A stretch of DNA of 64,000 nucleotides from Talpa occidentalis (taxonomy: Eukaryota > Chordata > Mammalia > Eulipotyphla > Talpidae), in NCBI RefSeq assembly GCF_014898055.3, contig NW_023604295.1, positions 98,781,591 through 98,845,590 on the forward strand. Direction: 5' to 3'. Positions 44,453 through 56,100 of the stretch are shown here, one piece after another. A program made the position numbers and the translations under genes. The notes under the pieces were generated by a model. It was not told where the DNA came from, did not search any database, and saw only the letters and a list, made by a program, of their open reading frames with translations. How positions within the stretch are numbered: position 1 is the first letter of the stretch; each line of letters begins with the position of its first letter.

Positions 44453-46232
44453 CAAAGTTTGACAGAATTTTTCTAATGATAGGTGTTTTCTTTGAGGTAT
44501 GGATTTAATAGCTAGGGGAATAATCTGATTTTTATATCTTAAATTGTGTGTTTTAATGAGTCGTCATTTCCTAGGAATGTATTTCATTAACATTTTCAGA
44601 TTTATTTTATGAAGTAATTCATGTGTTAAGAATTTATTAATGTTTCAGAATGGATAGTAATGGCCTCCTTTTCATTCTTGTTACTGGATATTACTGGGTA
44701 TTATTAGTGCCTTCTCTTTTCTGAAATAGTCTCACTAGAAGTTTATCAGTTGTAATGATCTTTACAAAGAATTGTTTTTTTCACTTTTTGATCTTCTGTT
44801 GTCATTGTCTCTCCATTTACCTTTATAATTTCCTTTCTTCTACTCTATTTGGATTTACTTTGACATTATTGCCCTTTCCAATTGTATGAGAAGGTTGCTT
44901 AGCTGATTTTAGCCTTTATCATATTTACCTGTAGCTTTTATAACAATTATCTGTATCCTAAGTCTTGATATGTTGTTATTTTCCTCATTCAGTGCAAAAT
45001 ACTCCTATATTACCATGTGGCTTTGAATTAAAACAAAATATGGGTTCACCAAGTCAAAGGCAAAAGTACACCCCAAAGTTAGTCTCCACAAAACTAAATC
45101 AGACTATATTCCCAAGTGTTTGCTGAGGTACATGACACACAATGAAAAGCATGGATTTTGAACCCTATAGATACTAGGACTCTAGATAATGTGAGTATAA
45201 TACGCCTCAGAAGCGTTCCTAGAGTTCATGTTCTGGTGTCTCAGTGGCAGTGATAAAAAGCTCTGGGGTGGCATGGGGAAAGATGGGGGATACTTTTTGT
45301 AAAGGCAGTATGCTGATGTGCCAATTTGTAATTTGTAAAGACTTCAAATTAAGAAAAATAGTAGTTGTTGAAGGTTGACAGTAATGTTTACTCTCCCACC
45401 AAGCATGTTGTCTGCCTGGCCCAGGCCCATCTCAGCCACCTTTCCTCACCGCTCTCCTGCCCCTTAGTTCTTTCTCACTGGTATTAGAAATATTCGAATC
45501 TGGGCCTCCCTGGTGGCACAAGGGGTTAAGACGCAACCTATGAAGCTATCCGCAGTCACTGCAGCATGAGTTCGATCCCCGGCCAGGGAGCAACCCACAT
45601 GGCACAGCAGACCTCTCCTGACTCACCCACTGCTCCCCTCAGCAGTGTATTTCAGTCATTCCGTCTGTTCTGTTCCCCACTCTGTCTCTGATGAATCCTC
45701 TTGTTCCCCCCACCTCCGACTTCTGGCCTGTCCCCCAGTTCTTGTATGCATAAATAAATAAATCTTTAAAAAAAATTTTGAAAAATTCAAATCTGGTTTT
45801 GCCTCTGTTCTGCCGAAAAATCTTAGAAATATATTAATGATAGGGATATAGTAATAAAGGGCATTAATTATATTTAATTTAACTTGAAGAGCTATATAAC
45901 TATGGCTACCATACTGGACAGAACACGTCGAAAAAATGGAGAATTCCCCCACTCACGGAGGATCACCATGTGATAACATAAAATACCACAAGAGAAGCTA
46001 TATCCTGCCGTGAAAGAACTTCAAAGAAGAGTCCTGAAACTATCTGAAGTACTTAACACATTGACTTGGTGTTCTCTGTGAATCAGTCATCTGCTTTTGT
46101 CCCCAAAGTGCTGCCACTGGTGCTCCCTGCAGATGCAGGTCCGCACCTCTAACTTTGAAAAAACCACCCTAGAATGGAAGTGGTGTAGCCTGGTGTAAAG
46201 AAGTTTGCTTCTTCCTCTTTTTTTTTTTTTTT
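44453..46232. other. Intergenic region left of FAIM, unannotated part
   Basis: Unassigned apart from the SINE at 45502-45779. 46543-46744 also shows nothing. Confidence 0.65.
45502..45779 (+). mobile_element. SINE, type B
   Basis: Head gggcctccctggtggcacaa. Flanks TATTCGAATCTG / AATTCAAATCTG. Confidence 0.9.
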
Positions 46233-46247
46233 TGTCCTCACTATTCT

Positions 46248-46527
46248 TTTTTTTTTTTTTTTTTAAAGATTTATTTATTTATGCTTACAAGAACTGGGGT
46301 ACAGGCCAGAGGTACAGATGATGAGAGGATTCACCAGAGACAGAGTTGGGAGCAGAGCAGACAGACTGACTGAAATACACTGCTAAGGGGAGCAGCGGGC
46401 AAAACAGGAGCGGTCTGCTGTGCCATGTGGGTTGCTCCCTGGCCAGCTGGGGATTGAACTCATGCTGCAGAGGCTTCGGATTGCTTCACAGTGCGGTGCT
46501 TAACCCCTTGCGCCACCAGGGAGGTCC
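46248..46527 (-). mobile_element. SINE, type B
   Basis: Duplications TGTCCTCACTATTCT (46233-46247) and TGTCCTCACTGTTCT (46528-46542), one mismatch. Confidence 0.93.
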
Positions 46528-46744
46528 TGTCCTCACTGTTCTGATTAAACAAAATAGCTGTAATTTTAGAACTCCATTTTTAATTAAATTTTTTTGACAT
46601 TTCCTTAATATTGTTTGCAGATCATAAGATGTTTCTCATTTTCTCCAGTGAAGCTAATCTTACTATGCACTAATGATTTTAAACAAGAGAGGCAATCTGT
46701 GTATATGGATTACAAATATAAAAAGGCACCAATTTTTAGAAACA

Positions 46745-47035
46745 CAAAACACCAGTTTTATAGTATTTATTATAGTAAAAGCTCCTCATGTAAAACATTA
46801 GCATTTTTGGTCCATATTTTCCATTTGGCTTTAGAACATTTTACATTATTTACAAAATAAGTGGTAATTTTTCTGTTTGTACATAATTTTTTTCCTGGCC
46901 CTTGGAACATTCGTTTTAAGAAACTAAAAAATGAAATCATGGCAGACTAACTGTACTGAGAAATACATAATGAATACACTTAATTACCACATTAATTTAA
47001 GTGTCCTGCTCTTTACTTATGAAGATTAAAATTCA
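46745..47035 (-). other. FAIM: FAIM 3' UTR (approximate)
   Basis: Follows the stop codon on the - strand. The best poly(A) signal is AATAAA at 46771-46766, followed in the transcript direction by a GT-rich stretch (GGTGTTTTGTGTTTC). The exact cleavage site cannot be fixed from sequence alone. Confidence 0.6.
46766..46771 (-). terminator. FAIM: Candidate poly(A) signal of FAIM
   Basis: TTTATT on + (AATAAA on -), about 265 nt after the FAIM stop, with a G/U-rich downstream element. Confidence 0.55.
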
Positions 47036-47182
47036 TTAAAGAATCTCCGGGATTTCTCTATTATCCACAATGAGAGTATGAATAATGCCTTCTTTCCGCT
47101 TCCCACTACTGACAGCCTTTATGTAACAGTCATGGTTGCCAATACTGAAGTGAGTTTCAGTTCCGTCATCTACAAACTCACC
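47036..47182 (-). CDS. FAIM: FAIM last coding exon, residues 131-178 and stop
   Basis: Acceptor TGCCTAG, then GEFVDDGTETHFSIGNHDCY through GIIHTLIVDNREIPEIL and TAA at 47038-47036; 147 nt. The second half of the second beta-sandwich is intact. Confidence 0.96.
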   Translation of the reverse strand, partial: GEFVDDGTETHFSIGNHDCYIKAVSSGKRKEGIIHTLIVDNREIPEIL

Positions 47183-50100
47183 CTAGGCAAACAGAAGAAG
47201 AAGGAATTAGTGTTAAGGAATATTTATCTTTGTGTAGAGCAGTAACACCATCTATGAGGAAGGTATGAAGAAGTATGTCTAGTGAAAAATTAATTTTACA
47301 AAATTAAAGTCAGAAGGTTGTATTTGGGGGCCTCCCTGGTGGTGCAAGGGGTTAAGACACAACCTATGAAGCGATCCACAGCCACTGCAGCACGAGTTCG
47401 ATCCCCAGCCAGGGAGCTACTCACATGGTGCAGCAAACCTTTCCTGACTTGCCCACCGCTCCCCTCAGCAGTATATTTCAGTCATTCCTCTTGTTCTGTT
47501 CCCCACTCTGTCTCTGGTGAATCCTCTCACCGTCCCCCGCACCTCTGGCCTGTACTCCAGTTTGTGTATGCATAAATAAATAAATCTTTAAAAAAAAAAA
47601 AAAAAGGTTGTACATGGATACTTTCACACACATCTGCTATGACTTAAAGTTTTGTTTCTTAGTTGTATTCCCTTCATTTTTAAGACTCTTAAAGTACAGG
47701 GTATATAAGGGAAACAAGCATTTTCCTAGCTCTGGGAAGAATTTGGCCAACGGCCCTTTCTGGAGGTGTCCCAAACATCACAGAGGAATGGGTGTGCTGC
47801 ACCTGGAGTGCAGTGGTGCTCTCACCTTTTTTAATATTGAGGCTTGAAGAAAGCCTGTAGGTCATGTTTCTGAGAGGTCAATTTAGAGGGCAAGACAAGG
47901 GCTGAATAATATAATCCCTATAGGTAACTTCTTGGCAGTTTGACAAATACATAATCTTGATCATGGTGCTCTGAGATTAAAAGAAAAAGGGAAACCTAGG
48001 CTGTAACTCATAGGCAGTGAAAGCAGGTATGCAGAGAGCTGCAGAGGTTGTCGGACATGAAGCTGCCAACACTGCCCTACAAATGAGGCTGTAGTTAACA
48101 ATGAGGAGGCAACCAGGCTATACAGAGTAGGTGTCCAAGTATTCGTAGTCTCCTGTCAATTACAGGACACTGTAGAGGAACATTTTTAATGTCTTACTTA
48201 TTTACAAAACATTCTTTACATTTGCACTGAAAAATTCATTGGAGGTAGGGAGAAATGTGATTCAAAACTGCTGATTCTCCATCTAGAAAACTTCAGGAAG
48301 GAAAGAAATAACAAGTAGAGCCCCCAGTTGTGGCAGTGGGAACACAGTAGGTACCCCACCCATGTCAGCAATATCTGAAGTTGTTGCAAAAGGGGTCATA
48401 AAATACAGGAAAGCTCTTCAAGCCTCTCTGCATAAAAGAAGTCTCCAGTAGTAGTAGATTTAATTCAGAGAGTGGTTCAAGCACTGAGGATCAATTTTGA
48501 GTGAGCCCTGGTTAAATTTCCCTTCAAGAATCAGTAGCAGGATTAAGAAACTGTAAAGCAACTGTTTCTTATTCCTGCTACTGATTCTTGGCACTTTGAA
48601 TCTTTGATTCTGACTTCAGCACTTCCTGAGAAGCAGACATCTAAAAGATCAGCAGGTTCTAGGAAGTCTGTTGGATAAATTCCTCCAAGCCTACCTTCCG
48701 TCCAATCACTGCCCAACTTCCTATAGCCATATTAGATAAAGGAGATAATGGTAGCAATTCCAATATGCAATTAGCTAAAATATGACTAGCGATGAGAGCA
48801 TTTCATTATCTCTTGTCGGTGTTCAGGTAACGGGGCATTTCCACCCAGTGATTTCAGCTCCTATTCCCATATTCCCTGCTTCCCTACAGTCTCTTTCCAT
48901 GTTCTCCCTGTGTTTGTGTACACATTATTATTTCATTCCTATGTGAAATTCATTTCTATGTTCATCTCTTCCATAGCTATAACAATGCAAGTATCTGGGA
49001 GCAAAAGCTGAATGCCCTGGGGTTTGGATTGGATTTCAACAGGCTTGGACACAAATGAGAAGGACACCCTCTTCCTGTCTGCCTTTGTCATCTGACACTG
49101 TATGCATCACTTGATTTTCAAAAACTTTGCTTTTAGAAAAGTTCCATATGCTTTGAGCATTTGGTATAAAGCCTTCCTATTCAAAGTGTCACCTACGGAC
49201 CAGTTGGCCTGGCATCAGCTGGGGAAATGTTTGAACTTGCATTTTAACAAGATCCCAGGTGATCTTGTTTGAGAAGCAGTGGTATAAAGCACCCTTTTAA
49301 CATGGATAAACAGAGGAGGATGCCAGCCCTTGGGAGAGAAGTTCCATGTTTTGTTTTTTTTTTTTGTTTTTTTTTTAACATGGAAACTCTTTTCAGGGCA
49401 GCACCTGGTCTAGGAGATGAAAGGGAAAGATGAGATTGGTGTCAGCTCACCACATAAGTGTGGCCAAACTTACTGCCCACGCACTGTCTGGGAGAGGTCT
49501 TCAGAATTTGGAGTGAGGAATACTTAATCTCTTTTTTTGTTTTTAACCAAGTGGGCCTTGGTTAGTTCTAAAGGCTCTGTGATTAGGAAGCACAGAAACA
49601 TTTCAGTGGTAACTGATAGACATGGTGGTAAGAGAAATCAGAAGTTCAACTTACTGCTGTCTCCATTTTTTTTCCATTGCACCAAACATCCATTGTGTCT
49701 TTTTCTGTAACAGAAATTTTAAAAAATTAACAGCTGTGGTTTAAAGATGAAGTTAACTCTTTATACTTATTATTTGAAGAAAAGTTTGCTATACTGAATT
49801 TAAAAGACTCCACTAATATTCCAAAACTTAACACATGGATTTGAAACTCTTATAAATCTGAAGAAAATATATTCATTTTTTGTTCATAGACAAAAATGAA
49901 ACAAAACAAAATTTAAGATAAAATTGTGGTCCTAATATAAATTGAAAACTGTTAAAAAAAAAAAAAAAGCTGAAGCAGTCATTAAAGGAGATACACATAA
50001 AGGAATATGAGGGACCTTTCCACATAAATCCTTAAATATCAGTGACTTGATGACTCATTCCCTTTACTTTTCACACTGACCCAATAGGATGATGAGGCCA

Positions 50101-53100
50101 CAAAAAGAGCTGCCACGGGGCTCATTTAAGATAGACAGAAAGTATGTAAAGTTTAGAAATTTAGTTTAACTTTCTTACTGCATAGCACAATCATCTCTAT
50201 TCATTTTTATAATAGTTGAGGCTTTGGGAAAAAATTCTAGGTACATCTGGTGAATTGTGTTTAGTATAGTGCTGACACCGTGGAATAAAATGCTACCATG
50301 AAACTTGGACTTTAAGCCCTCATGACTCATTTCAGGGTGATGTGTGTATGCGCACCCATAGGCACAAATGTGCTTGTGAATGTACTCCCTGGGGATAGTA
50401 CGAGAGGAGATGGCTCTCATCAAGCAGCCAGAAGGTGAGCTTTCGGTATTAGAAAAAAGCAAAGTGAAGTGTGACGTGTGGGTGCAGGAGGAGTGCAGAG
50501 ATCAAACACTTGCCTGGAGCTCAAGGTGAGCTTGACTCTGACAGGACTTAGCTCCAGGAACAGATTTTCTCCCCACAGCTCGAGCTTGGGATAGAGGAAG
50601 AGAGAGAAAGGCAAGGGTTGCCCCAAACTGTCTGAGTGGGAAGCATCTACAGTCACAACCACAGGGAAACCCAGCGTGTACAAGCACACGATTAGACACA
50701 CAATGCTAAAATAAACCACAATGGTGGGGAAAATTGGAGTTTTATTTGTATGGCTCCTAAACATATGCATATACTCAAGATTTTCTATAACACCTTATTA
50801 TTGATACACCTCTGAAGAAAATCGCTAATCTAGAAGCCATAAAAGAGTGGAATAAATTAGACTACATAAAAGTAAAAAATATGTCTGCATGATTTAAAAA
50901 ATACTGAGCAAACACATAAGCGAAGTTATACAACAAGTGACACACTCACAGCACAAGGGGCTGACATTACTAAAATGAAGACTCCTAGCAATCGAGGATA
51001 AAAAGACCAACAATCCAAAAGAAAATGGGACAAAGGACACAAAAAGACCCTTAAACACTAAGCTGCTCAACCTCACTCAATTTTGTTTTTTGTTTTTTTT
51101 AAAAAAGGTTTTATTATTTTTTATTTATACAAGAACCAGGGTACAGGCCAGATGCATGGGAGGATGAGAGGATTCACCAGAGACAGAGTGGGGAATAGAA
51201 CAGGCAAAATGACGAAAAACACTGCTGAGGGGAGCAGTGGGCAAGACAGGAGAGGTCTGCTGCACAATGTGGGTTGCTCCGAGGCTGGTGGGGATCGAAC
51301 CAGCACTGCCGAGGCTGAGGACAGCCTCACAGCGGCACGCTCAATGGCCTGTGCCACCAGGGAGGCCCCTCACTAAATTTTGAAGAAAAGCAAATAAAAA
51401 CAACACTGAAAACCTGTGAACTTGTGGAGAAATAGGTAGGAATATAAAATGATAAAAGCACCACAGCGGGCATCTGGGTAAAATCTACTAAAATGACAAT
51501 TGCAATTCTTTGACTCAGCAAATATGGGGATTTATCCTAAACAGATATATGCACTGTTTCCTAAGAGCCAAGTAAACAAACTCATTCAATATTGCTCTGA
51601 CAGCAGCAGATTAGAAATAGCACAGTGCCCATCAGCCAGGTATGAACTAAGGAAACTCTTCTATTTACTAATGAAATTTATTCTGATTCTATAAAAAAGT
51701 TGGAAAAGTTCTTTCTGTACTGATATAAAAGAATCTACAAAACACTCTAATAATAAGGCAAGATGTTTTTATGCAGTAGGAACTAATAGGGCCTCCCTGG
51801 TGGCGCAAGGGATTAAGCTCCTCACTATGAAGCAATCCACAGCACGAGTTCAATACCCGCCAAGCCAGGGAGCAACCCACATGGCGCAGCAGACCTCTCC
51901 TGTCTCACCAGCTGCTCTCCTCAGCAGTGTATTTCAGTCAATCTGCCTGTTCTGTTCCCCACTCTGTCTCTGGTGGATTTCTCACCCCCTGCATCTCTGG
52001 CCTATACCCTCACTCTTACATGCATAAATAAATAAATCTTTAAAAAAATAGGAAGTAATAAAATATTTGTATTACTTGCATCTGAATAAAGAAACACTAT
52101 AAGGAATTACTATTAAAATTGCTATCTTTATGAAGTAAACAGGGTGGAAGCAAGATTTCTCAATGTATCTTTTCATATCCTTTTGATTTCTGATTCAGAG
52201 TATATATCACCTGTTCAAATATATTTTAAAAAGTACATAATATACCTAAACACATAAAGTCAATGACAGCTCAGAAGTTTATTCTCTGAATCATAGAAGA
52301 TACTTGGAGCCTGCCTCTACTGTCTGCAAATTCTCTCAGCCCACATGACTGAATGACCAGCAGCAAGGGAGTCTACAGGCGAGTCCTGAGAAGGCATGTT
52401 CTGCAGATGATTTCACAGAAGTGCAAGGTTTCAGAACAGAAAGAAAATTTCCTCCCAACATAAAGTTTCATCATAACAATACCTTCCTCCTGCAGTCTTT
52501 ATTTTCCTCCCACAGTGTTCAGTGGTTTGGCAACTTCTAGACCTAACAACACTTAACTATTCTAGTCTTTGGTCCCCTGTGTGCTGCACATCTTTTGAAT
52601 AGTGAAAAAGAAGTGCATTATCATTATCTTCGAGTTCACAGAGGCCTGGGTTCGAATTCCAGCTTCATGATTTACTATCAGTAACCATTCTTCAAGTCAC
52701 CACCACTCTGAGGATCAATTAACCTCAAATTTTCTCATGGTGTAATGAAGATGAACCCACTTTTATTGCAGGCTGTTATCAAGATTAGAAATAATTTATG
52801 TAAAGCGGGCCTCCCTGGTGGCGCAAGGGGTTAAGACACAACCTATGGAGCTATCCACAGCCACTGCAGCACAAGTTCGATCCCAGCCAGGGAGATACCC
52901 ACATGGCACAGCAGCCCTCTCCTGACTTGCCTGCTGTTCCCCTCAGCAGTGTATTTCAGTCAGTCTGCCTGTTCTGTTCCCCACTATGTCTCTGGTGAAT
53001 CTTCTCACCCCCCGCCCCTCCACACCTCTGACCTATACCCTAGTTCTTGTATGCATAAATAAATAAATCTTAAAAAAAAAAAGAATTTATGTAAAGTGCT

Positions 53101-56100
53101 TAGCATAGTATCTGCCACAGAATATGGCCTCAGTAAAAATGTACCAGTTTTGTTATCAAGTGCTTTTTTGGCTTTGTTTTCTTTTAACTTCTCATAATGT
53201 TTAGAAAGTTATAAAACACTGTGATTTGAAACTGGTCATATAATATATAAGTAATCATCACTCCAATACCTTAGATAAGCCCATTCTTTGCCCATAGTAA
53301 CTACAAAAAACATATTTAAAGATCCCATGATGTGAGAAATACTATTAAATATGTTATATGTATTAACTCTGTTAAACTACAACCACCAACAACTTTGTGA
53401 GGGAGATACTCTTACTAGCCCCATTTTACAGAAGAGGAGACCAAGACTGGGAGATGAAGAATTTGCCCACCACACAGTTCTGATACTGGAGTCAGCATTC
53501 TTCATCACTAAACTGCAAAATGTAGACCTTAGTCACAATAGCCTGGAGTTGGTGGATCTTGGAAGTGGAAGCTCAAGCAAAATGAATGCTCTCAGCAATT
53601 TTGCCCTCACCTCAGCAAAAGACTCTGGCCTGGTCCTTTTACCAAGTTCCTTTCAAACAAGCAGCAAAAGGAATAAGCTTGGTCTGAAATTTATTTCCCT
53701 TGCAGGCTCATCAAGGGCTACAAATAGAGAGGAGTGAAGGCAGACAAGAAGTGAAGGACAAAAAAGGATTTTAAAGCCCTAAGAGAAGACACAAGTACAT
53801 GATCCTAGGTATTTGAAAGAATTATGAGCTAGGCACAGCTTAGGTATTCTCTTCCATTTTGCCTAATGAGATGGAGACATTCTCAAATTTTATTGAAGAG
53901 TGAGCCACTACATTTCTAAACACACCATTGTGAAATTTTGGAAGATAAAGATGACTCCCTACCCCCCAGCCCAAGAAAAGTCACCAAAAAATTTAACTTT
54001 ACATATTGAAAAGATTCACCATACACCCAAAAAATGATCATTATCCTGACAAGTTAATAAAATTAGACAAAACACCAATGAACTTTTACGGGAAATAAAA
54101 TTAGATTGTCATCTGATATTTTGACAATTACCATTTATACAGAATGTAGAACAATACGTCTAAGATAAAAAACCATAAAGTTGTCTTGCCAGGAAAAAAA
54201 TCAAACGTACATTTGACCAATTCTCAATTACCAATTTACAGGCAATATTAAAGACAAAGGAATATAGCCAAGAGTGCAATCAACAAAATCAGAAATATTA
54301 TATTTAGCAACTGACATTTAATATAAATGACACAGACAAATGTCACCAACATGCAAGAACTCAAGGAAAACTGTTCTCATGAGTTTTTCCTATGGAATGT
54401 ACTAAAGAACAAGTTTTAGAGAAGTGAAATGATCAGAGAGAAGGAAAAGTATAATGATTTTGAAGGAATAAATATTTACTTATAGAAAAGTGTGGGTTGG
54501 AAGGGACAGGACATAGTATATAATGGTAATATGCTCTGACAAAGTACATACAGTACAAATGGAAAATGATATGCAAGAAAATGTTTTAAATTATTTGGCA
54601 ATACATAATGGTGGTAGTGTTTATGTTGCTAATTGAGACTATTATGTATGTAATATGCCACAGAGCAAATGATTAATTATGTCATATTTTATTTTATTTT
54701 ATTTTATATATATATAGAGAGAGAGAGGCATGTTTTATTTATTTATTTGTTTGTTTGTTTGTTTTGTTTATACATGCACTGGGTACAGTCAGAAGCGCGG
54801 GAGGGTGAGAGAATTCACCAGAGCCAGAGCGGGGAGCAGAGCAGGCAGAAGGACCAAAGTACACTGTTGAGGGGAGCAGCGGGCGGCAGGAGAGGTCTGC
54901 ACACCATGTGGGACTCTCCTCCAGTGGCCGGGGAGCAGCCGGGGATTGAACCGGCGCCGCAGAGGCCGCGGGCAGCTTCGCAACCCAGCGCTCAACCGCT
55001 GCGCCACTGGGGAGGCCCAATTATGTCATATTTTAATTGCATCATCCTCTGTGTCCTTGAGAAGGAAGATTCTCAGTGTGGAAGAAAGGATGTACAGATG
55101 TTAGATGAGGTTAAGTAAAAACATGGTATTCCTGAATTTGAATTACAAGTATCAGTATGAACTCATAAGCTACTTTATCTTCACAAAAAGGCTCTCCATC
55201 TATTACTTTATCCATCCACTGAAAATCTATAAATAATAAATGAACATCCTATTATGTATGCTTGGATTAAGCTCTTAAAATACCATTTTCTTCTAATAGA
55301 ATCCAAGGCTGATTGGAAAAATGGGTGATTCTAGGTCTGGGAAGAAAAGGTTCAAAATAAGCCTAAAGCATCTTATACCAGACAGCAAGGAAGGTATCAA
55401 AATCTACCTAGGCTATGTCAAAGGAATTTTGGAGCCATATAAGGAAACCACATTGGCCCCAAATGGCACAATTTGATCATCAATAAAGATAATAGTTGTA
55501 ATGTACTGAAACACATCAAATTGTTTAAATCTATGAGTTAATTATCTTTAAAAAAAAAAAACAAAACCTAAATGGTCATCTTTCAAGGAGAACAGTCAAT
55601 TCAAAATTTTGAAAACTGGGAAAAACAAGCAGCTATCCTACATGCCCTATATAAAATGTACCTCTGTATAAATAATTAGATGATAGAAGTTTCTTGCTAT
55701 AGACGTATTCCAGCTAATGAACTAAGAATGATAGAAACAAAACATTACCATTTGACAACTGCTAATGAATGGATATTGGCACTAGGTATTAATGGCTGCC
55801 ATTAACAAATTTACAATAAACACCATTGTGCCTCTTGACATAAAAAACCTTAAAGTGGTCTTGCCAGAAAAAAATCAAATGTACATTTGACCAATTCTCA
55901 ACTACCAATTTACAGGCAATATCAAAGACAAAGTAATATTGCCAAGAGTGCAATCAACAAAATCTAGACCATAGGAAACTCTTCAAGACAAACTGACCCA
56001 GTTTTTCCAGTAAAGTATACTGGAGTTTATGGCTTTTTTTTTTTTTTTTCCAAGTTGACAAACTTCTTCATTCTTAAATTTTTTTTTTAAAAAGTAATTT

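Larger units (their letters stand above)
47604..49654 (-). other. Last FAIM intron, unannotated part
   Basis: Contains the hairpin at 48525-48590, the MER5-like piece and a T-tract palindrome (49342-49385). No further coding signal. Confidence 0.7.

Noticed and set aside
53351..53737. 128-codon + strand ORF
   Set aside because: Its first part is an antisense MIR. The remainder is serine-rich but without homology or flanking gene signals.
54669..55118. 149-codon ORF
   Set aside because: It is the SINE at 54692-55018 read through, with the same peptide as in other SINE copies.
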